IMG/VR virus record: IMGVR_UViG_3300050035_000086
Span: 1 to 64,000 of that record
Length of the DNA stretch: 64,000 nt
Direction: 5' to 3' (one strand)
DNA from: a virus
Positions within the stretch are counted from its first letter, which is position 1. Each line of letters starts with the position of its first letter. This document shows positions 57,280 to 64,000 of the stretch, in pieces. Position numbers and translations under genes: made by a program. Below the pieces are notes generated by a model. It worked only from the letters and a program-made list of their open reading frames with translations, ran no database searches and was not told the origin of the DNA.

Positions 57280-58453
57280 TTGGGTCCTCCTCTTCGTGGT
57301 TTGTATCCAACACTTTGGATTGTAACATACTGTCCATCCAATCCGCAATCTTTAAATGCTCCTCGGCGGTGCCGTCGTTTTTGAGCAGGTTTGCGCGATA
57401 CGAAATAACAACAACGTTACCTTTAAAATATCCCAGAGAAGAATCAATTCTGTCGAGAGTCGGCGAATAACTTTCTAGTCGCCCAACCCCTCTCCGCAAA
57501 ATCCAACCGAAAACGGGACATATTCTCGGTATTTGTATATCTTCTTTGGTAAGTTCAAACAACAAATCTCGATCTTTGGCTCTTCTCTTCGCGTTATGGT
57601 ACATACTGACTACAATTTGCTTAACTTCCTTACTAAGCGACAAAAACTCCCCCGAAGGGTGCCCGGAAGACATCCATTCTGAAATTCTTCTGTGTTCCTC
57701 CGCAGTTCCACTATTTTTGATTCGATTAGCTCTATTCGAAATTACAAATATGTTGTCAGGAACGTATCCCATGTTAGGAATAAAGCGATCCAAAGAAGGA
57801 GAATTATCCCCAGAAACCCCCCGCGCGCGGCGAATAGGTATCCCAAGAACTGGACACGTAGCCGGAACTGATATATCATCCTCCGTGATTGAAAAAGGAA
57901 TAAAGAATTTTTCGGCTCTTGTTTTTGCACCATCTACCAACCCCTTCTCTAGGTGCGTGTCTTCGTACACGTCCTGATAAAGTTTCATGTACCTTTTGTG
58001 TTCAGGGGTTTGTTGCCTCTCTCTGTTTCTCTGTTTTGTGGACTCTTTTTGCCTATAATCGCGCTGAGCTTTCTTACTCTGGGGTGTATTTCTGTACGCC
58101 CCTTGATACTCCCGCATGTACTCGATACGGTTTTGAGTCTCTCGGTATTTCTTTTGGCATGTCTTGCAGCTACTGCATTTTCCATCTTCTTTGGTTGTAT
58201 CTCGGCTAAAATTCATTAGCTCTTGGGACTCTCCGCAGGTTCCGCATACTTTAAACAGAGCCTGCCCAAGAGGCGCGGCAAGCAATAGGTTATTTTTCTT
58301 CCTGTTTCTTTCGGCGCGCTCTGCGTCAGATTCTTTTTGGCACTCCTTACATCTTGCTTGCAGTCCATCTTTAGCTTTTCTGTTTTTAGAAAAGCATTCT
58401 ACTTTCTTGGATTTTCCGCAAGTACAACATGATTTTTCTGCTTTTTGGATCAT
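57266..58453 (-). CDS. double-domain HNH homing endonuclease
   Basis: 395 residues. Two N-terminal zinc ribbons (CCTCGKSKK ... CKECQK; CGTCGESQE ... CKTCQK) and two HNH cores: CPVLGIPI ... SLDRFIPNMGYVPDNIFVIS and CPVFGWIL ... TLDRIDSSLGYFKGNVVVIS, each followed by RANRIKN/RANLLKN ... AEEH. The protein at 20448 has one ribbon and one core. I infer duplication or fusion. It is inserted between clamp and primase genes, in a stretch without palindromes. Confidence 0.85.
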   Translation of the reverse strand: MIQKAEKSCCTCGKSKKVECFSKNRKAKDGLQARCKECQKESDAERAERNRKKNNLLLAAPLGQALFKVCGTCGESQELMNFSRDTTKEDGKCSSCKTCQKKYRETQNRIEYMREYQGAYRNTPQSKKAQRDYRQKESTKQRNRERQQTPEHKRYMKLYQDVYEDTHLEKGLVDGAKTRAEKFFIPFSITEDDISVPATCPVLGIPIRRARGVSGDNSPSLDRFIPNMGYVPDNIFVISNRANRIKNSGTAEEHRRISEWMSSGHPSGEFLSLSKEVKQIVVSMYHNAKRRAKDRDLLFELTKEDIQIPRICPVFGWILRRGVGRLESYSPTLDRIDSSLGYFKGNVVVISYRANLLKNDGTAEEHLKIADWMDSMLQSKVLDTNHEEEDPNGFE

Positions 58454-60321
58454 TGTTCCTCTTCGTACCGGTCCGAAATTTGCTCGAAGCTGGCGAACTC
58501 ACCAAACGATGTCAGATAGCAAGCCGAGTTTCCGGTTCCCATCGAGCGACCCTTCAGGAGCTTCACTAACGTTTTATCCTCGTACACTCCCTTAGTCATC
58601 GTGGGGTCGTCTGCTTTGTTTAGTTCTCGGTGAATCGTAACCACTGAGTTTGAGGCGTCCGCCCAAGCTCCGGAACCTTTTGCATCTGTCAGATGAATCT
58701 GCTTGCCCTTTGTCTGCTGCGTTGCCTTCCGGGGCTGACCCACGTTAAAGAACACAACCTTGTAGGTCTCAGCTATCTGCTTGATCCGGGTCATTGCCGC
58801 TGTCTGCACCTGCGTCTCGTTGTTCATTCCCGTGGTCAGGTGGTGGAAGTGATCCAACACGACCCCATATGGCGACAAACGTTTAATAGCAGCCTCAAGT
58901 AGATCAAGGACCGCGTTGATGTCATTCAAAACTGGATCAAACCCCACGTAATATTCCACGCCTTCCAACTCATTCGCGGCCTGTTTCTTATCAAAGCCGG
59001 TCAGAAAATTTCTATCTTTCCTGAGAACCTGCGCTGTCACCATTGTAGCAATCTCAGCAGGACGCATTTCGGCTTGGAAGTTTACAAACGACCGACCGTA
59101 CTTCCTGGCATTATACAAAGTCCATTGTAACACAAAAGTGCTCTTGCCCATACCACTATTCGTGGCATTGATTCCGACCACGTCCCCAGGCATGATGTTC
59201 ACCATTGTGTCTACGTCGTGCCACGGAGCGCGCATTCTATCTGGGTGATCAGAGAGAACCGCGTCATCTCCGGACCGCATAGTTTCCTGCAAGGAATATA
59301 CAGAGGGCATAGGCTGTGACTTAGCCTTGCTTGTCAACTCGTCTACAAGATTCTTGAATTTTGAAAGGTCTCGTCCGCAGGCTTCGAGGAACGTCTGGTT
59401 GCCGTCCTTCATTCCTTCTGGCCAAGTTAGTAGATAGGTCTTCTCCCCCAACTCCTTCCATAATTTTTCCATGTACCCGGAGCCGGTTGCGTCCGTATCC
59501 CCAGCCAAGACCACGTAGGACGCCTTCATCAACTGGTCCTTCATACCGGGTGTTAGCTTTGTTCCCGCAGAAGGAACGGATACCGAACACAATCCTATTT
59601 GAGCGAGAGCTGCGCAATCGAACTCACCCTCAACTACGTAGACAGGTTCAAAACAGTCAATGGCTTCCGTATTAAACAAAGCCGTAGACATCCCCGGCTG
59701 ACGGCTGAACCCTCCTGGTTTTTTCCTGACGATTGATCTGTACTTGACACCAATAACCTTATCCCCTTCGATTGAAGGAAAGGCAATCCATCCCTTGTCT
59801 GCTAGGTCTGCTCCTTCGTTTCCAGACAAAGACCCAATATTTTGTGCAAAGCCAAGTCTTAGCTGCTGGGCCGTTGCAAGTGTTATTCCGCGTTCCTCCC
59901 GGAGAAACGTACACGCGGCTTCTGAGTTTGCCAAAGCCTTCTCTAGTGCGCCCCACCTACTCAGGTCGATGGTTTTATAAACCTTAGACTCAGCTACTGG
60001 GCGAAAAGTAGATTCCACCTTGGTCTTAGCTTCCTCCCAAGATGAGGTCTGTCCAATTTCTTTCTTGACTTTTTCCAAAGCCGTCGCGAAGTCGCAGTTA
60101 TCTACTTCCTGTAAAAACTGGAATATGTTGCCTGTTTTTCCGCACCCGAAACATTGGAATCTCTGGTCATCAAAAACGTTGAAACTGGCGGTCTTCTCAG
60201 TGTGCCCAGGTAGCGGGCATAGTCCCGCGTAGGATTTACCGCTATTCCTCTTCAGATGAGTATATTTCCCGTAGATTTTAAGAACCGCCGGGTTTTCTTT
60301 GATTTCGTCCAGATTATCCAC
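58450..60321 (-). CDS. primase-helicase
   Basis: 623 residues from the GTG that overlaps the upstream TAG stop; a TTG 9 bp earlier is possible. CHC2-type zinc finger (CPLPGH ... FQCFGCGKTGN) at about 35-65, TOPRIM-like VVEGEFDCAALAQIG near 220 with AGDTDATGSG, and a DnaB-type helicase with Walker A NATNSGMGKSTFVLQW near 385 and VVLDHFHHLT as Walker B region. Unwinds DNA and primes lagging-strand synthesis, like T7 gp4. Confidence 0.9.
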   Translation of the reverse strand: MDNLDEIKENPAVLKIYGKYTHLKRNSGKSYAGLCPLPGHTEKTASFNVFDDQRFQCFGCGKTGNIFQFLQEVDNCDFATALEKVKKEIGQTSSWEEAKTKVESTFRPVAESKVYKTIDLSRWGALEKALANSEAACTFLREERGITLATAQQLRLGFAQNIGSLSGNEGADLADKGWIAFPSIEGDKVIGVKYRSIVRKKPGGFSRQPGMSTALFNTEAIDCFEPVYVVEGEFDCAALAQIGLCSVSVPSAGTKLTPGMKDQLMKASYVVLAGDTDATGSGYMEKLWKELGEKTYLLTWPEGMKDGNQTFLEACGRDLSKFKNLVDELTSKAKSQPMPSVYSLQETMRSGDDAVLSDHPDRMRAPWHDVDTMVNIMPGDVVGINATNSGMGKSTFVLQWTLYNARKYGRSFVNFQAEMRPAEIATMVTAQVLRKDRNFLTGFDKKQAANELEGVEYYVGFDPVLNDINAVLDLLEAAIKRLSPYGVVLDHFHHLTTGMNNETQVQTAAMTRIKQIAETYKVVFFNVGQPRKATQQTKGKQIHLTDAKGSGAWADASNSVVTIHRELNKADDPTMTKGVYEDKTLVKLLKGRSMGTGNSACYLTSFGEFASFEQISDRYEEEQ

Positions 60322-60551
60322 TATGTCCAATCCCCTTGTATATCCCTACTCCGAAGTTGCCTCCGGAATTCGACCCAGTCTTCGTCTTCGTCGAGCTGGA
60401 CAGTAATTATCTCAGACGCTTTGTCTATAGCAGTTGGGGCGCTGAAAGTAATTCCGAAGAATTCACCCCGGCGCTCTAGGTACTCTCCTGCGAACAAGAT
60501 GAGATCGGGTAGGGGCTCGTTATTTCTCAAGCTGAATTCACTGATTAGCAT
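60321..60551 (-). CDS. hypothetical 76-residue protein
   Basis: From ATG 60551 behind TAGGAG. MLISEFSLRNNEPLPDLILF then acidic helix. Its stop overlaps the primase start. Not recognised. Confidence 0.6.
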   Translation of the reverse strand: MLISEFSLRNNEPLPDLILFAGEYLERRGEFFGITFSAPTAIDKASEIITVQLDEDEDWVEFRRQLRSRDIQGDWT

Positions 60552-60559
60552 GTCATCTC

Positions 60560-60697
60560 CTACACTTCCAGTTTGTATCCGTTGTTTTCGGCCCACGTTT
60601 CAAGCTGCTCTGCCGAGAACACATCGTCTGGCTCTAGGTTGTTTTGAATCCAAGACACAGAGTCATCGTTCAGCGCACTACTAAAATCAGGTCTCAT
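60560..60697 (-). CDS. hypothetical 45-residue acidic protein
   Basis: MRPDFSSALNDDSVSWIQNN then DVFSAEQLETWAENNGY, acidic and helical. GAGGAGG site, ATGA overlap with the upstream gene. Not recognised. Confidence 0.65.
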   Translation of the reverse strand: MRPDFSSALNDDSVSWIQNNLEPDDVFSAEQLETWAENNGYKLEV

Positions 60698-61272
60698 ACT
60701 TCCTCCTCTTTCCTCGGACTAACCAGAATCGCGGTTGAGTAGTCAGGCTCCCAAAGTTGAATCGACTCGTTCGCTTTATTGAACTCCGTCAATGCCGCTT
60801 CGAGTTCTTCGAGACCGTTTAGGTCTGACGTACCGGCATCTTCCCACATGTTGTCCAAAAGATTGCAAGTTACATCTTCCAAATCAACCGTAGGCAAACC
60901 GTGAGTTTTGCAGGCCCAGACATATTCAGGCTCCTGCCCCTCTTCGTACCGGTCGATGGCCTCATCTACAGACTCATAAAATTCATCGCCATCAAGAACG
61001 TGATCTCCGGTATATTCTGCCTCCGTGATCTTGGTGGCCTTCTCAAATCGGTCCCACTCTTTCTTGCTTTCCTTCAGGACCCACTCTTTGTGTTCGCATT
61101 CCTCGCAGACTTTGTAGGAGCCATAACGCTTGATTGTCTTTCCGCAAGCGCACAGACGCTCTCCGTGGCAGAAGTCCGCCTCTTCCTTCGTTCGGGCGAC
61201 TACTTTACACTCCGAACAGTAGAAGATTCCCGCAGTAGTTCCGTCTGCTTTAAAAAGCTCGATTGCTGACAT
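60694..61272 (-). CDS. hypothetical zinc-ribbon protein
   Basis: 192 residues from ATG 61272 behind GAGGAGG. Cys pairs at YCSEC, CACGK and VCEECEH (18-60) suggest two zinc ribbons; acidic C-terminus. Not recognised. Confidence 0.65.
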   Translation of the reverse strand: MSAIELFKADGTTAGIFYCSECKVVARTKEEADFCHGERLCACGKTIKRYGSYKVCEECEHKEWVLKESKKEWDRFEKATKITEAEYTGDHVLDGDEFYESVDEAIDRYEEGQEPEYVWACKTHGLPTVDLEDVTCNLLDNMWEDAGTSDLNGLEELEAALTEFNKANESIQLWEPDYSTAILVSPRKEEEV

Positions 61273-61283
61273 TATTCCTCCTC

Positions 61284-61298
61284 GTCCATTATCTGGAC
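61284..61298 (-). repeat. dispersed palindrome, exact
   Basis: Exact copy directly upstream of the GAGGAGG site of the 60694 gene. Confidence 0.95.
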
Positions 61299-61307
61299 AC
61301 AAAACAA

Positions 61308-62486
61308 TTATATCACAGCTTTGTCAGTTTCGGACAACAAATCTGCGAGAGGATCGAAGATATTTTCGTCTGCCTGCTTCATCTTCTCTCGCGCTTGCCG
61401 GTCAATCTCGGCTTCTTCTTGGAGTCGTAGGGCGGTCGCGTCTCTCAGGGTCTTGGCTTTTTCGGCTTCCTGCTTCTGCTTCCGAGCGGAGTACGCGAGG
61501 TTGTCCACTATCTGGACAAACTTTCCAGGGGCGTACGACAGGTTTTTGGTATCATTCAGGTCCTGCGTTTCGACCCAGGTTTTGAACGCCGACTTGATTT
61601 CCTCGGCGGTGAACTCTTTCAGCACTTCTGCTAACCGCGCCCGTTGCTTGTCTAAGAAGCATACAAGGCCCCCAGACGCGTAGGAAAGCTCCCGGACTAG
61701 GGAAACTACCTCTGGGTCTTTGGCGGAGGCTTGTAGAGGCGAATCTGACCTCAAACGATCCTCAGCGCTCTTCAGGTATGAGGAAATGGCACCATACGGA
61801 AAGTCGTCTCCTTGATTTTCCTGAATCCACTCTTCAAAGTCACGGGCAACTGCGCCGGTCCCGTGGGCGATACCGAGAGCCTTAACGTCGTCCCAGGTTC
61901 CTTTGTGGCCACCTGCCTTGGCTCCGTACTGCGCTGCAATTTTGGTAAGTTCGTCTTTCAGCTTCATAGTTTCTCCTTGTCCGTTATCTGGATTTTCAAA
62001 ATCTTCTTCAGAGAAAATTTCAGCATCTTGCTCTGAAATGCTCTGCTCTGTATCTGCTCTGCTCTGCTCTGCTATATGGCAAATTGTGGCAAGCTCTGGC
62101 AATTGCTTAGCATTTGCTTGTCGTTCCTTTGTTTTCTTCATTTTAGCCAAAGCTCCTGCTTTTCCTGCTCTGGCCCTCTCGGCTCGTACCGCATCGTCGT
62201 CTGTTCTCTGCTTCTCCAGCTTAGAGTTGACTAGAGAACCATCTTCTTGCTCTTCAAAGAAGACCTTGAGGGACGGCCAGCATTCAGACATAACTTCTAC
62301 TGGGCACCCACAGATGTCTGCAAGCTCCTCTATTTTTGAAGGGATCGACCCTTCACACCACTGCTCATCCAGAAGATCGCGGTAGAGACCTCGGGCTACA
62401 TAGTCCAAACGCTGAACCTTTCGGTTGGCGCGCCAGTCTCTCCACAGCCATTTGAAATAGGGCAGGGGCTCCGTATTTTTTCCCAC
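61308..62486 (-). CDS. DUF1376-type replication protein
   Basis: 392 residues, GTG start 8 bp after GGAGG. WLWRDWRANRKVQRLDYVAR with GLYRDLLDEQWCEGSIPSKI at 14-53 is the DUF1376 domain found in phage replication initiators or helicase loaders, followed by a Lys/Ala-rich linker and a helical C-terminal domain. Sits upstream of the primase-helicase. Two palindromes encode VQIVD and PDNGQ. A short TCTGC-type run near 62037-62074 encodes part of the Gln/Ser linker. Confidence 0.75.
   Translation of the reverse strand: MGKNTEPLPYFKWLWRDWRANRKVQRLDYVARGLYRDLLDEQWCEGSIPSKIEELADICGCPVEVMSECWPSLKVFFEEQEDGSLVNSKLEKQRTDDDAVRAERARAGKAGALAKMKKTKERQANAKQLPELATICHIAEQSRADTEQSISEQDAEIFSEEDFENPDNGQGETMKLKDELTKIAAQYGAKAGGHKGTWDDVKALGIAHGTGAVARDFEEWIQENQGDDFPYGAISSYLKSAEDRLRSDSPLQASAKDPEVVSLVRELSYASGGLVCFLDKQRARLAEVLKEFTAEEIKSAFKTWVETQDLNDTKNLSYAPGKFVQIVDNLAYSARKQKQEAEKAKTLRDATALRLQEEAEIDRQAREKMKQADENIFDPLADLLSETDKAVI
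61503..61517 (-). repeat. dispersed palindrome, one mismatch, in coding sequence
   Basis: GTCCACTATCTGGAC, read on the minus strand as VQIVD in the DUF1376 gene. Confidence 0.85.
61979..61993 (-). repeat. dispersed palindrome, two mismatches, in coding sequence
   Basis: GTCCGTTATCTGGAT, read on the minus strand as NPDNGQ in the DUF1376 gene. Confidence 0.8.
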
Positions 62487-62501
62487 AGATCGTCCCTCCC
62501 A

Positions 62502-62539
62502 TCGTAAAACGTTATTTCCAGTCGTAAAACAGTATTATA
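62502..62539 (-). promoter_or_regulatory. candidate promoter/operator region of the DUF1376 gene
   Basis: Two direct repeats TCGTAAAAC at 62502-62510 and 62522-62530, spaced 20 bp, lie beside a minus-strand TATAAT (62539-62534). No good -35 is seen; the palindrome at 62557 occupies the -35 position. Confidence 0.5.
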
Positions 62540-62556
62540 CTACCTGTTTCATGGGA

Positions 62557-62571
62557 ATCCATTATCCGGAC
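62557..62571 (-). repeat. dispersed palindrome, two mismatches
   Basis: ATCCATTATCCGGAC in the gap upstream of the DUF1376 gene, where a -35 box would be. Confidence 0.8.
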
Positions 62572-62574
62572 AGC

Positions 62575-63078
62575 TTAAAATTCAAGCAGAGACCCGTAGG
62601 GAACGTACAAAGGGTGCCAAGGTCTTCCCTCGTTCGTCTTTTTCAGGCACCACAGTTTCCGATTTAGCAAAGCCGTAGTTTCTCGGACTCGGCGAATTAG
62701 GAACGTCTCGTTCTTGAAAGTTGATCCCCAGGCGGCTACTACGGTCTCCTCTGGTGGAATCTCTCGAACGTAGGAGTCATTCAGAGGGCCAACCACGTCC
62801 AGGCAGTCCCCATAATAGGCTTTTTGCAAATCCTTTGGGTTGGTTGCTCGGAATGCGAACAGGTTGATAACCCGAATAGCATTGTATCCGTTGAGTTTAG
62901 CAAATCCGACACACTTTCTAATGGTCGGATCATCTTTGTCTGCATCGGCTGTGCTTGGGTTCAACATTACGAAATTCAGCACCTGTCGTGGATCAAACAC
63001 GTCGTCCGGCCACTCTCGGTAAAGGGTATATCGGTACCTTCCGTCTTCGCTTATTACAGCTTCCTTGTATGTTTCCAT
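62575..63078 (-). CDS. DUF1643-domain protein
   Basis: 167 residues from ATG 63078, 8 bp after AAAGG; an ATG at 63102 adds 8 residues but lies farther from a ribosome site. LNFVMLNPSTADADKDDPTI with RKCVGFAKLNGYNAIRVINL and FAFRATNPKDL are the DUF1643 signature blocks. A frequent phage family of unknown function. Confidence 0.8.
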   Translation of the reverse strand: METYKEAVISEDGRYRYTLYREWPDDVFDPRQVLNFVMLNPSTADADKDDPTIRKCVGFAKLNGYNAIRVINLFAFRATNPKDLQKAYYGDCLDVVGPLNDSYVREIPPEETVVAAWGSTFKNETFLIRRVRETTALLNRKLWCLKKTNEGRPWHPLYVPYGSLLEF

Positions 63079-63087
63079 TATCTGGAC
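63073..63087 (-). repeat. dispersed palindrome, one mismatch, at a start codon
   Basis: TTCCATTATCTGGAC; on the minus strand it holds the ATG of the DUF1643 gene just after the AAAGG site. Confidence 0.86.
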
Positions 63088-63102
63088 CTTTTTGCCGGAC
63101 AT

Positions 63103-63321
63103 TTAACCGGACACTTCCTCTTCGTCCGGAGCAAGATACTTCAAGTCTAGCGGGTGTACGGGGACATCGAACTTCTGGCCATCGAAGCGGACATGGACGT
63201 ACATATCGTAGGACCGTTTTCGCACTACCGTCCCGAACTCAGGTCTATGGCCTTCCATAGAAACCCTCTGTCCAATTTCAACGGGAACTCCATAATACTG
63301 TTTTACATATTCGTAGGCCAT
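63103..63321 (-). CDS. hypothetical small beta-barrel-like protein
   Basis: 72 residues. GVPVEIGQRVSMEGHRPEFG with TVVRKRSYDMYVHVRFDGQK looks like an SH3-like barrel. Starts on the last base of the upstream stop. Not recognised. Confidence 0.65.
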   Translation of the reverse strand: MAYEYVKQYYGVPVEIGQRVSMEGHRPEFGTVVRKRSYDMYVHVRFDGQKFDVPVHPLDLKYLAPDEEEVSG

Positions 63322-63590
63322 TATCGGTCCAACTTTCCACCCAGAATTTTAGGCTCTTCGGTTTGATCAAGTAGTAGTCCGTAGTGGCTGATGCACGGCT
63401 CAGGTAGGTCCTCTTCGAACTCGCACAAATCTTCTATGTCGTCAAAGGAATCCGCGCCCCAACGAACGTAGTCCAACCCTCCATCTGTGAACGTTCCACA
63501 GGGGCAAGACACAAAGTCGTGTCGGTGCCTCGACTCCAGAATTGTATTACACTTTTTGCAGCGTATTCGGTTACGTACGATACGTGACAT
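63321..63590 (-). CDS. DUF7695-like zinc-ribbon protein
   Basis: 89 residues. RCKKCNTILESRHRHDFVSC with PCGTFTDGGLDYVRWG is the zinc-ribbon pattern of this small phage family. GAGGAGGAG site. Function unknown. Confidence 0.75.
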   Translation of the reverse strand: MSRIVRNRIRCKKCNTILESRHRHDFVSCPCGTFTDGGLDYVRWGADSFDDIEDLCEFEEDLPEPCISHYGLLLDQTEEPKILGGKLDR

Positions 63591-63739
63591 TACTCCTCCT
63601 CATCTTCAAAATCTAACCACTCGGCTTCGGCTTCTTTGTAGAAGCTAAACTCCTGATCATAAGCCACGTCGAGAGCGGTTCCTTCGTCAGCGGCTTCTAC
63701 TTCCGTGTCCCACTGGACGCTTACTCTCCACTTTGACAT
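63590..63739 (-). CDS. hypothetical 49-residue acidic protein
   Basis: MSKWRVSVQWDTEVEAADEG then an acidic helix ending DFEDEEE. Overlaps neighbours by TAATG on both sides. Not recognised. Confidence 0.6.
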   Translation of the reverse strand: MSKWRVSVQWDTEVEAADEGTALDVAYDQEFSFYKEAEAEWLDFEDEEE

Positions 63740-63957
63740 TATTCTTCCTCACGTTCCGCAGTCATGAAAAGCCTGCTAAATATTTTTCCTCCGGGTTCGT
63801 CAATATATTGGGACAGCTCATCGGAAGCGGCATACAGCGCTTGACGGAAGATTCGAGCGTTCTTCTTTTCTTCTCGTGCCTCTTTTCGGAGTCCTGAAAC
63901 TATGAAGGAGTGCATATCATAGTCAATCTGATCCTTCTTTTGTTTGAACCAAAACAT
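63739..63957 (-). CDS. hypothetical 72-residue charged protein
   Basis: MFWFKQKKDQIDYDMHSFIV then KEAREEKKNARIF, helical and charged. GAGGAAG site, TAATG overlaps. Not recognised. Confidence 0.6.
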   Translation of the reverse strand: MFWFKQKKDQIDYDMHSFIVSGLRKEAREEKKNARIFRQALYAASDELSQYIDEPGGKIFSRLFMTAEREEE

Positions 63958-64000
63958 TATTCTTCCTCCATTCTAGTTACAGTGCTGGTTCCTACGTATC
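63957..64000 (-). CDS. C-terminal end of a gene continuing past the window
   Basis: Open minus-strand frame reading YVGTSTVTRMEEE and stop TAA, overlapping the next ATG as other genes in this block do. Too short to identify. Confidence 0.4.
   Translation of the reverse strand, partial: YVGTSTVTRMEEE

Noticed and set aside
60307-60321. GTCCAGATTATCCAC as a palindrome copy
   Set aside because: One arm is broken, so no palindrome remains.
1369-63087. The palindromes as a CRISPR array
   Set aside because: Copies are spread irregularly over 60 kb with no uniform spacers and no cas genes.
1369-63087. The palindrome as just a restriction site (it contains CCA-N5-TGG)
   Set aside because: The five central bases are conserved and flanks extend beyond the enzyme site; restriction pressure would remove sites, not enrich them.

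Overview
The window is part of the genome of a tailed dsDNA bacteriophage, most likely short-tailed (podovirus-like). It has a large terminase, portal, scaffold-like protein, an N4-gp56-type major capsid protein, two adaptor-like proteins, a nozzle-like protein, tail fibres and very large internal virion proteins. No tape measure, sheath or tail-tube gene is visible. The host cannot be read from the sequence. Strong Shine-Dalgarno sites and sigma70-like promoters indicate a bacterium, and Sec-type signal peptides on two fibre-like proteins hint at a Gram-negative, possibly Acidobacteria-like host (weak inference).

Layout. 173-1363 is an array of 14 tRNA or tRNA-like genes. 1465-46225 is the plus-strand late region: small virion and membrane proteins, lysis candidates, terminase (6250-8283), a beta-helix fibre (8980-12885), portal (13327-15405), scaffold (16484-17647), a five-exon capsid gene (17674-20316), a cluster of small accessory genes (20448-27331), adaptors (27764-29593), nozzle and fibres (30835-36478) and internal virion proteins (37255-46225). 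A terminator at 46238-46273 separates this from the convergent minus-strand block 46294-64000. That block holds nucleotide-metabolism enzymes, phosphoesterases, endonuclease VII, a MazG-like enzyme, a sigma-like factor, a sliding clamp, a primase-helicase and a DUF1376 replication protein. Two minus-strand islands lie inside the late region: a truncated tyrosine recombinase (12886-13266) and a two-gene operon with a Mom-like DNA-modification enzyme (29590-30391) under its own promoter.

Three features stand out. First, the major capsid gene is interrupted by four group I introns. Removing them gives one uninterrupted 338-residue frame. Intron 1 carries a LAGLIDADG endonuclease; introns 2-4 are ORF-less and related to each other. 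Second, a 15-bp imperfect palindrome, GTCCAGATAATGGAC, occurs about 40 times (17 exact copies). It lies between genes, inside introns, and inside genes in several reading frames of both strands, where it repeatedly encodes PDNG, PLSG, VQIMD or SIIWT. Third, the tRNA array contains tRNAs with C at position 33 and two tRNA-like genes without a D-arm.

Working together, the minus-strand genes would replicate the DNA and adjust nucleotide pools, the Mom-like protein would modify the DNA, the tRNAs and a GGQ release-factor-like protein would adjust translation, and the plus-strand genes would build and package the particle. All functional calls come from motifs read by eye; no database search was possible.
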